The translations under genes were made by a program, and so were the position numbers. From Lodderomyces elongisporus (taxonomy: Eukaryota > Ascomycota > Pichiomycetes > Serinales > Debaryomycetaceae), in NCBI RefSeq assembly GCF_030384665.1, contig NC_083680.1:343001-407000 (forward strand): a stretch of 64,000 nt of DNA, given 5' to 3'. Of the stretch, positions 1-8,407 are shown one piece after another. The notes under the pieces were generated by a model. The model was not told the origin of the DNA, searched no databases, and was given only the letters and a program-made list of their open reading frames with translations. Position 1 is the stretch's first letter; the number at the start of each line of letters is the position of its first letter.

Positions 1-1860
1 GAAATGTGGTGCGTTCTAATTATGTTTATTTCTCGTATGTATGTATCACGTGACCTAGCTTATTTACAATATTTTCAGTATTAGCCACTAAGTTTTCATT
101 TCTTAAAACTATATTCATACAATATTTATTCAATCACCCTTTACTTTTTTTTTTTTGCTAACCACTCACTCCCCAACCCATCCACATTTCCCCCAGCTTA
201 TATCTTTACTGGTTTTTATTTGTACCTTCTATCTCTTTTAGAATGTACTAATGGCATCCAACTATAGCCTCTCTCGTCTAAAAGTTTGGTTTTGACGCAT
301 AGTAAATGACTTGTCATCGCCTCGTTGTAATATAGAATATTGAATAGATAGATAAAACAAGATTACAAGATGTGTTTCCGCCGATTGCCGATTCATTTTT
401 CCCTTTTCCACGTACCATGATTTTACTCATGATGAACTTCTACAAAATATCTTTTCAAAATAAAATAAAATAAAATTATAATAAATGGAGAAAGATATTC
501 CTGTTCTCTTTCCTCCGTGCCCCTTACTCTAAGCGAAATCTTCACCTCCATTTCTCAGCCTCAAAATTGGCATATTTTAAAAAGGTCATTCCAAATAGTA
601 TTGGTCATCCTAAACGGAATTAATTATTAGTATACAACACGTTAGCTCTAAAACCTTTCCCCACCCCAACCCCCCTTCTCCACCCTCATTTGTTTTCCCC
701 CTTTGACTTTTGTTGTGTATTATCCCATTTAATTGGTTAGAGATAAGAGAAACAGGAAGATAAATTTGTTGATATACACTTTACGAGCTTGCAATTTCTT
801 ATGGTCACATACAAGTTCAACTTTTTGTTAGTTCGTATCTTGGTAGATTGAAACGTGCACTCTAGTCAAAAAGAAACAAAATCGCCTAAATTACAGAATC
901 AGCGAAAAGCAAATTATAAAACAAAAGAGAGAGAAAAAGAGAGAGAAAGCAAAAAAGGCAGAAGAAATGAATTGAGAACAATAGAATGCTCAAAATTGAT
1001 GAGATCTGCAGTTAGTGGTTTCAAGCAAACTAATTTACATGACACTTTTTTGATGAAAAAAAAACCCCCCAATGTATTGACTCAGGCAACCAAGATGTAG
1101 TTCTATAAAGCAAAAGACAACAAAACAGAAAAAAAAAAAAAAACAAGAAAGAGTTTGTATTATTGGGCAAATGCGCGGTCGAGTCATGTTCATCGCATTG
1201 GTGATCCAAACAAACAGACAAACAAAAAAATTGATGGAAAATGAACTGGTAAACTTTTTAGATAATTCCATTGCGTAAACTATGGGATCTACAGAAAACC
1301 CAACCCATAGCTCAGTAGATCTTTTTTTATAAAAAAAAAGAACCAGCAATTTCATGGCAAAAAATTTACTATTATTTCCAATGGTAACTTTTCTTTTCAT
1401 CTCGTGTCTCTCCTCTTTTCAATTTGTACACGCACACAGACAAGCTAAAAAAAACAAAAACACATGTGCAATTAAACAACAAACATCTTCAAAGGTTTGT
1501 ACCTTTTAATCTTGTAATTCAAATTCTATAAAAGGGAAGAGTGATTCATCAACAATTTGAACAAATCAATCAGATCCATAATTTTTTTATTTCTTGTTTT
1601 TAAAAAAATTTTAATTCTTTTTTTGACTTATTTTTCAACTACTCAACATTTGTATTCTAAGCCATCAAAATACCCCCTTTAGCTAAGCCCTGCTTTTACC
1701 CCCATTCCAATAAGAATATACATTTATTGCTGCAGTTGTTGTTTTCTTGGTTTCATAATTCCCTTTCCCCGCCATTCACACCTAGTTTTCACGTGCAAAT
1801 CAGCGTTTATTTTTCTTTTTTTTTAATACTAGATATATTTTGCAAACTTGTCCATTCACA
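1..1860. other. gene-free 5' flank of the CFEM-like gene
   Basis: No credible coding region on either strand. The short open frames here are lysine/phenylalanine-rich readings of A/T tracts. Two CACGTG (Cbf1-type E-box) hexamers are visible at 47-52 and 1790-1795, the second only 66 bases before the first ATG. A TATA-like TATAAAAG lies at 1527-1534. The rest is AT-rich low-complexity DNA. It is probably promoter and leader for the gene starting at 1861, which is an inference from position. Confidence 0.6.
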
Positions 1861-2338
1861 ATGAACTTTAATTTTATTATAACGTTGTTGACATTTACTG
1901 TTGTTGTTTTTTGCTGTAAACAAGGACATTGTTTTCAAGAATTTCCATTCGGCCTTGTCCAGCAGCTGTTTATCAGATGTTTGTGTAAATGCTTCAGAAG
2001 AACAAGTATCTAATTGTGGACAAAGCGCTGACTATAGTGTTTTCCCCTGTATTTGTGCTTTATCTGATGGGTACTATGAAAATTTGAGTAAGTGTGTTGA
2101 CAAATGTCCCGAACTCCAAAACGTTTTGGATGGGTATAAGTCAAGTCCAGAGGCTTTGAAAGCAATATACTGTGAAGAAGAATTAACTAATTCTTCCTCA
2201 GGCTCGACTACTTCAGATTCAGTCGACTCCAATAGTTCGTCAACTAGTGGTTCTACTAGTGCAGGAAGAAAAATTGAGATTATGGGCGTTTGGTTCACAT
2301 TGTCAAGCATGATATTTGCCTTAGCTGCCTTTGTTTAG
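1861..2338 (+). pseudogene. CFEM-like GPI-anchored cell-surface protein, frame-broken
   Basis: The ATG at 1861 opens a hydrophobic signal-peptide-like stretch (MNFNFIITLLTFTVVVF) followed by FQEFPFGLVQQ, which aligns with FNPHELLGKLQ of the intact paralogue at 5062. This frame stops after about 50 codons. The mature domain is in the next frame (open from 1901): eight cysteines in a CFEM-like order (SSC, DVC, SNC, FPCIC, SKC, DKC, IYC), a Ser/Thr-rich linker and a hydrophobic C-terminal tail typical of a GPI signal. The shift must occur around 1942-1965. The frame starting at 1901 alone would make a protein with a GPI tail but no signal peptide, which makes no sense for this family. I therefore read it as a frameshifted gene, a sequencing indel, or a programmed +1 shift (the signal-peptide frame contains CTT GTC C at the junction). 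The CFEM family is extracellular, often haem- or wall-related; no specific role can be given. Confidence 0.6.
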
Positions 2339-5061
2339 CCATATGGGTCATGATTGTGTAGGTCCTGGTTGTGTTTGTTCAATTTGTTTTTTTAATTTGT
2401 TTTTTTTAATTTGTTCTTCTAATTTTCTTTCAATTGTTAGTATAAGGATTTAAAAAAAAACTCCCTTCCATTCATTACAGACTTTTCAATTCTTACCATT
2501 CAGAATTGTATCTTTTCTTTTCCCTTTACAATATTTGTTCTTCCTTACATAATCTAAGACTCTGACATATTTTGTTGTCTTTAGTTGTATATTTTAGTAG
2601 TTATCTGGCTAATCGCTGTTGTGTTTAACTAAAGATACTTTCACAAGTACCAGTATGTATGAATGGACCCTGTTTATTTCAAAATAATTCTTTAAAATCT
2701 AATTATTCATCTGTTTCGTCTTGCTTCGAGCCATCGCCTCAAAATAAAAAACTTGTGCTTTCTTTCTACTTTTGCCTTGTTGTTCCGCCACCAAGGTACT
2801 AAAAACGTAGAAGTAGATGCTAAATATAGAAAAAGTCTTATGAGCCATATCGTGCTTACCAGAAACCAAGAAACCTCCAGTCATTAAAGGTATCATTTCA
2901 AGGCATGGGGACTGGATATGGGACAATACTTGCACTCTAAATCACAGTCACCACTCTACAGTAGAGACTAACTTTATTTTAATGACCAATTTCTAGTTTA
3001 AGTAATTCGTCCCCCGACCGACCAAATATATATGCCGACCCGAAAAATACAAAGGCTTCGGTACTTCTATTTTTGGTTTGTTTCCTTTTTTCTTTTTTAA
3101 CTTTTTACTTTAAATTTTTTTTATATACCTTCGTTCTTGAAAAATTTTGGTATAAACACACACACATACAAAGATTATGATGAAGGATTTTGCAACCAGA
3201 GAATAAATAGCAACAACGAAATGAAGAAAACCAGTTTAAACATACTCCTTGTTCAGTAGAAGTTTCATGGCAGTTATAGTTCTACTCTGTTTGAAATTGG
3301 AGATACACGAAATACACGGCATCATTGTTTAGTATACATGAGCCATTTGGCGATGTTCTGTAGTTGCATTTTATTTATTATTATTCCGAGAAGAGTGAGT
3401 CTGGGTATAAGTGTAAGTGTAAGTGTGAATGTGGAGGGGTGGAGGGTGGAGGTAGAAGAGAGGCGGGACCTTTCTTCCGACATAAACGTACGACTAAAAA
3501 GGGAAAGGGAAGTTGTACAAGATGGCTTGGTTTTTTAGGTCACGACACCAGTAATAAAGGGTCATCTACAAATATATAATTTTGCACAAAGCTGGTGTCA
3601 AGAAGCGATGTGATGAAGTAAATTTTGTTTTGTTTTTTGTTTCTTGTAAGGTGGTGGGTTTTGAGCTCTAGCCAAGAATATGTTGGAGTTGCTCGCCAAG
3701 ACAAAAACTGCTATTGACGGAAATTACATGCCAAAAAGTAATTAAAAATAAAATAAAAAATAAAATTGTTTGCGAAACTAATTCTTCACACATTTGCAAT
3801 TCCGCACACAGCAACAATACAATGTGAGATCACTATACAGATTTAGATGATGATGATGATGACAATGATGATTCTTTTGAATCAAAGTGTATGGGGATAT
3901 GAATGAAAATAATAGTAATAGTAATGGCATTAGGAATATGAACAAGGCAAATGGGAAAGAATGTGAGATCGGCCCGCGGAAGAGTATCTTGAAATAATAA
4001 TGCTTTGTGGCATTGGCATTAGCATTGGAATGAACATTGACATTGAATATTTACTCTTTCGAAACCCATTCTTACTCAAAATGTAGAAATAAAGTCACCA
4101 AATAGCGCATTTGCTGCATCGAACTGTCAAGAGAAAGAGAAAGAGACAGAGAGGAGGGGAAAAAGTGTGGAATAGTTGAAAGCTAGGTAAATCTTTGTTT
4201 TCGCCCTAGTAATAGGATTGGGAATGAAACGGAATGAACGAAATAGAAAACATTTATTTTGCCTTGCACATTTATGAACAAGGGAAACAGGCAAACGACG
4301 TTTCGAAAGTTCTTCCTATTAATTAGTTTGCTTGTTTTTTTTTTGCATTTTCAAAAGTTTACTCATGTTTGCAAAAGGGAAGCGGGAAAAGGTATCGATG
4401 GAGCGGCGAATTCCATGCTCTAGTTCTAGTTTGATTCATCAAGTATAGAGATGTACAAAGCACCCGGCCCGAACATATACATTTTAGATGTACATCAATT
4501 TCTTAGCATTTTTGGCTTTTTCACTTGCATTTGACAAAGGGGAAAAAATCGAATATAAAATTAAATTAAAAATAGAAAAAAAGAAAAGAAAAAGAAGGAA
4601 AAAGGAAAAGGGATTAGCTCTGCACGAAATGCGCAAATTTTAAATATAAAAATAGCACTACAAATACAACAATAGACTAACAAAGCATTCTTCTAGAACA
4701 TCAACCCACATTCCTTCCAAACTCAACTCAACTCAACTCATCTTTTGGTATGTAAAAAAACCATCCCACAAAAGGTCTGAGTATGAATAAAAGGCAACTT
4801 TGAGTTGCTTTTCTAATTGAAACGAAAAACTATATATAGGAGTCAATTTTTTGTTCTACCATGACATTCATCTAAAACTATTTGATTCATCACGAACTAA
4901 GACCTCTACCACCACCACCACCACCATAGCAACTACTTTGGTGTATACACATAAGTATCCCAAATACACCAAGATCTACATTATAAATCATCTTTTCTTA
5001 TTTTTACACGCTATTATTTTATAAATTTTTTTTTGATTCTTCAACACACTTGTTTTAAACA
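2339..5061. other. 2.7 kb spacer upstream of the intact CFEM-like gene
   Basis: No supported gene. It holds many A/T homopolymers, a GATGAT microsatellite near 3847-3870 and an 8-bp inverted repeat (GACACCAG at 3544-3551, CTGGTGTC at 3592-3599). Close to the gene there is an ACTCA repeat near 4720-4740 and a CCA repeat near 4910-4926. Such long upstream regions are common for regulated cell-surface genes in Candida-type yeasts (inference). A weak minus-strand small ORF near 2699-2896 is discussed under rejected items. Confidence 0.6.
4831..4838 (+). promoter_or_regulatory. TATA box of the CFEM-like gene
   Basis: TATATATA, 224 bases before the ATG at 5062 and followed by a pyrimidine/CCA-rich leader. 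The distance suits a yeast TATA element with a leader of about 100-150 bases. Assigned from sequence and position only. Confidence 0.45.
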
Positions 5062-5739
5062 ATGAAGGTTAACTCAATTATTGCAGTTTTGGCTATTTCC
5101 ACAGCAGCCCAAGCATTCAATCCACATGAACTTCTTGGAAAGCTTCAAGCTGCAACTTATTCTTCACAATCCTTTAACAATTGTCCAAAAGATGCGTGCA
5201 AAAAGGCTGGTGAAGAAAAGATTTCCGACTGTGGCAAGAGACAAGATAATGGTGTGTTTTCTTGCATTTGCAATTTGTCAGATGACTTTTTCGATAACTT
5301 GAGTCAGTGTCTTGACGACTGTCCTTTGCTTGCACGTGCAGTTGAAGGGGGCGATAGTGACTCTGATGCATTAAAGGATGCTTTCTGTCGTAATGCTTCA
5401 CTGAATTCAGACTCATCGAGTGAGTCCACTGAATCAAGTGAATCAGCCACCACTACAGAGTCGGATGATTCGTCAGCAACCAAAGCTGCTGCTGCCGCTG
5501 CTGCCACTGAATCTTCTTCTTCTTCTTCTTCATCATCATCATCATCATCATCGGCATCCAGTTCAAGTGCTAGCGAATCATCCTCCACTTCATCAGCTAG
5601 TTCAAGTGAGAGTACTTCCGACTCAAGTGCTTCTGCTTCCGCTGCTGCTGCTACTGGAGGTGCTGAAAACAATGCTGGTACTTTGGCACTTGGCTCGTCA
5701 GCATCATTTGTTGCTGTTGTTTTGGCTGCGCTCGTTTAA
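5062..5739 (+). CDS. CFEM-like, Ser/Ala-rich GPI-anchored cell-surface protein
   Basis: 225 residues. Residues 1-18 are a signal peptide (MKVNSIIAVLAISTAAQA). Residues about 40-112 hold eight cysteines in a CFEM-like arrangement (NNC, DAC, SDC, FSCIC, SQC, DDC, FC) with the CICNLSDDFFDNL core. Residues about 113-200 are a Ser/Ala/Thr-rich stalk with poly-Ser and poly-Ala runs, probably O-mannosylated. The tail (GTLALGSSASFVAVVLAALV) is a hydrophobic GPI-attachment signal after small residues. The product should be exported and anchored in the plasma membrane or wall. CFEM proteins in Candida include haem-uptake and wall proteins, but spacing and sequence do not identify one of them. The upstream neighbour at 1861 is a clear tandem paralogue. 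The Ser run is encoded by TCT/TCA repeats, so length polymorphism is likely. Confidence 0.85.
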   Translation: MKVNSIIAVLAISTAAQAFNPHELLGKLQAATYSSQSFNNCPKDACKKAGEEKISDCGKRQDNGVFSCICNLSDDFFDNLSQCLDDCPLLARAVEGGDSDSDALKDAFCRNASLNSDSSSESTESSESATTTESDDSSATKAAAAAAATESSSSSSSSSSSSSSASSSSASESSSTSSASSSESTSDSSASASAAAATGGAENNAGTLALGSSASFVAVVLAALV

Positions 5740-7313
5740 TAAAAATGGTTGCGAAAAAAAAAAAAATTAAAATACAAAATCTAAAGAGTATTGAAAATAT
5801 AACCGTGCACACTCGTTTCGGATTTGAAAATAAAAAAGCTTTACCTGAATCAAACAATTACATAGATGCTTTGCATCAGCAAAATAAATAATTAGAATTG
5901 GTATATTGAAATAGTTTATAGGTTGATTTTCTATCTATGTCATCTGTTATTATTAGATATATCAGGCTTTAGAAAAAAAAATTTATACCAAATATTAAAG
6001 TCCCATGTATTTTACTCTTTTATTTATTTTTTTTTTTGAAAGAAAAAAAGAAAGAATGTGTGTGCATAGATATAGTAGATCACGTGCATATGATGTTTGC
6101 TATATCAAATGGTAGCTCTTTTTACATATATAAGTTTTCCCTCTTTACCAAATTGAGAAAGAAGAATTAAAAAAACCGAAAGGTAAGATTGGCAATAAGG
6201 AGTTTGCAATGTCATTTAGCCTATTGTATCATCTAATATAATAGAATGTCTATTTCTGTAATGTAGACAAAAAAAAAATATACTACAAACCGGTTATTTC
6301 TGTCTACCCAATTATATATATATATATCTTTGTTAATCTTAGGAAAAGGAAAATTAAGAGACTTCAATGAAGGAAAGAAAAAAAAAAAAAGTCAACATTA
6401 ACATATTGATAGGTCACGTGCCTCGTTTTGAAAGTTCACCACAACTACTTTGAAACAAAAATATCATTCACAAACAATACTCTGTCAAACAAGCTTCTTT
6501 TCGACTTGCCCGGTTTTGTGCTTCTGAGCCAGCTCCGTCGCTTGACATTGACATCTTTTTTCTTTTATTGCCTCGAAATAATAATAAATAGAGAAAAAAA
6601 TAGAAACCAAAAAAAAGATTGTATTGAATTGGATTGGACGAAAAGAATAAAAAGAGAAAAAGGGCAAAAACATAAACAAAGAAACAAAAAAAAAATTTTT
6701 CTTGCAATCGACACCAGCACTTGAAAAACATAGTGACACAAAAAGAGAAAAAGAGAAAAATAGAAAAAGAGAAAAAGGGAAAAAAGAAAATTATATCTGC
6801 TGTCTACACCAACACAAAATTAGTCACTTTGAAACTACGAGACGATGGATGGACATCACCATGCCTTTTAGCAAACAGTAAAATCCAGCAAAGAAAATTA
6901 AAAAAAAATAATAAAGGGTAGACCAAGCTTATCCACTAGCCGTGTTATCAGTTAGTTGCCATCACCATACTAATGACTCTGCCTTATCCACTTCTTCTGT
7001 ATCTCTGTATCTCTCCATCTCTCCCTCTCAACTCTCCCATTTTTTTTTTTCTAAAAACCTACAAATACATTGTTCTACTTTGTTTTGTTATTTTTTTTAA
7101 GGATTTTTATGGATATTATTATGGACTATACAAAAGATTGTTTCGAAAAAAGAAATAATAGAAATTTCACAAATGGATATTCAAAAGCACCAACAATTCA
7201 TAAATTCAACTAGTCAACCTGGTCTACCATATTTTGCAACAATATTCCTGATGCCTTATGATGAAACCTCCGAGCTCTAAAAAAAACCAATCTCTCTAAT
7301 AAAGGCCCTTCAA

Positions 7314-7327
7314 TGATTCCCCAATCA
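7314..7327. other. tetraloop hairpin 1 (stem TGATT/AATCA)
   Basis: Perfect 5-bp stem (7314-7318 with 7323-7327) around CCCC at 7319-7322. Read on the minus strand, the sense strand of PMP1, the loop is GGGG closed by ATT/AAT. It shares the central ATT-loop-AAT with the hairpins at 7466 and 7834, while the outer stem pairs differ and remain complementary. Confidence 0.5.
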
Positions 7328-7465
7328 CTTCCAGGTAGTTAAAAGAAAAAAAAAGTTTGCTCTTTACAAGCCCAATATGATTTCAACAACAGACTTATTG
7401 TTCAACAAAGATATGAAAAAATTCAAAAAAATAAAAAAATTATTCAATGATGGATGCAATGATCC

Positions 7466-7487
7466 AAGGAGATTCCCCAATCTCCTT
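7466..7487. other. tetraloop hairpin 2 (9-bp perfect stem)
   Basis: Perfect 9-bp stem: AAGGAGATT at 7466-7474 pairs with AATCTCCTT at 7479-7487 around CCCC at 7475-7478 (GGGG on the minus strand). It is the strongest of the three related hairpins. Its outer pairs (AAGGAG/CTCCTT) are unlike the other copies, yet are fully complementary. Confidence 0.55.
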
Positions 7488-7833
7488 CAACCATGCTTAT
7501 TTCCAAAAAAACAAAAAAATTGAATAATAATTTTGATAATATTAAACCAATGTGGCTAACCAATTCCAATCATCAAATGCTCTAAAACCATTCAATTCCC
7601 AATTTTTCCAAAAAAAAATTAGAAACATCAACAGCTTCTTCCTCTTTCCTCTCCTTTATCCTTGCGTTAATTCTCAATCTTTGTAGAAACAAAAACCAAA
7701 AGAATATAATAATGTGTAAATATATAGATAAAAAAAAATTTTAAAAGGTATTTCAGTTTCCCAGACCAAAATTAAATGTTATTTCCCTGATGATTTCCCA
7801 ATATCCCAGTGTTGTCTTTTTCAATGAATATTT

Positions 7834-7849
7834 CTGATTCCCCAATCAG
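7834..7849. other. tetraloop hairpin 3 (stem CTGATT/AATCAG)
   Basis: Perfect 6-bp stem: CTGATT at 7834-7839 and AATCAG at 7844-7849 around CCCC at 7840-7843 (GGGG on the minus strand). Third member of the family, about 440 bases beyond the PMP1 stop codon. Confidence 0.5.
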
Positions 7850-8079
7850 TATTTAAACGATGGATCGATAATAGTAGATTCTTTATAGTAAAAAAAAAAG
7901 TTTGATAATGATATCTGTGTAAATGTATATGTATAAATATAAAAAAAGTAATAGTAGTTTGGTGAGTCCTCAAAACAAGAACCACCTAATAAACAAGTGG
8001 TATTATTGTAATTGAATAAATAAAAAAAATGATGATGGTATTAACACAACAACGTATCAATGGATGAAAAATAAGAATA

Positions 8080-8137
8080 AAGCAAAAGCAAAAACAAAAA
8101 CAAAAGCAAAAACAAAAACAAAAGCAAAAACAAAAAC
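8080..8137. repeat. AAAGC/AAAAAC repeat; U/G-rich on the PMP1 strand
   Basis: Imperfect hexamer-scale repeat (aaaagc, aaaaac) on +. On the minus strand it reads as repeated TTTTTG and TTTTGC, about 155-210 bases after the PMP1 stop codon. I recall a repeated UG motif being reported in the 3' UTR of S. cerevisiae PMP1 as important for localising that mRNA to membranes. The resemblance is suggestive only. Confidence 0.6.
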
Positions 8138-8290
8138 TAACAAAATTCGCCATAGGAAAAAAATATGGACTAGGCAACGAGTGTTATTGCCAAAAAGACA
8201 TAAATGAAAATTCAGTTGTCTCTCATTCTGTAGTTTCTGCTTCGGATTCTGTTTTCATCTTCTAGTATTGTTTATAATTGGCTCATTTGC

Positions 8291-8407
8291 TTAAAATCTT
8301 TGGTTAGATTTCTTTGCCTTGAAGTGCTTTTGGATAAAGACACCGCTGACAATCAAGAAAGCAACGAAAAGCAAACAAAAGACTAAAATAACACCTGCTG
8401 GGAACAT
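8291..8407 (-). CDS. PMP1: Pmp1/Pmp2-type plasma-membrane proteolipid, regulator of H+-ATPase
   Basis: A 38-residue ORF. The start is ATG at 8407 with an A-rich context, and the stop is TAA at 8293-8291. The protein begins MFPAGVILVF and ends in the basic segment KHFKAKK and SNQRF. S. cerevisiae Pmp1/Pmp2 (about 40 residues) share the PxGVILVF start, one membrane helix, a basic cytosolic tail and the terminal QRF. In S. cerevisiae these proteolipids associate with the plasma membrane H+-ATPase Pma1 and stimulate it. One helix (about residues 5-25) is visible here, with no cleavable signal. The gene sits alone in a 6.5 kb region without other genes. On its 3' side are a U/G repeat and a family of hairpins that could belong to a long 3' UTR. 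Confidence 0.85.
   Translation of the reverse strand: MFPAGVILVFCLLFVAFLIVSGVFIQKHFKAKKSNQRF

Larger units (their letters stand above)
5740..8290. other. 2.5 kb spacer between convergent genes; structured 3' region
   Basis: The CFEM-like gene (+) and the PMP1-like gene (-) both point into this stretch, so no promoter is required, yet it is 2.5 kb long. No credible ORF exists. CACGTG sites occur at about 6082 and 6415. From 7300 to 7900 the sequence is rich in CCAAT and contains three hairpins with the same loop (separate entries). At 8080-8137 there is a U/G-type repeat on the PMP1 strand. The right third is likely a long PMP1 3' UTR (inference); the left part is unexplained AT-rich DNA. Confidence 0.55.

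Noticed and set aside
2699..2896. Minus-strand small ORF (…MTGGFLVSGKHDMAHKTF…) with one possible helix, faintly like a mitochondrial ATP synthase small subunit
   Set aside because: The similarity is weak, no motif after the helix fits, and an alternative GT-AG splice reading gives a different peptide. Not enough to call a gene; tblastn against CTG-clade genomes would decide.
3544..3599. 8-bp inverted repeat GACACCAG/CTGGTGTC
   Set aside because: One short repeat with a 40-base loop is expected by chance in a spacer of this length.
7250..7330. C/D-box snoRNA starting at the ATGATGA near 7257
   Set aside because: No CTGA D box at a suitable distance and no terminal stem.
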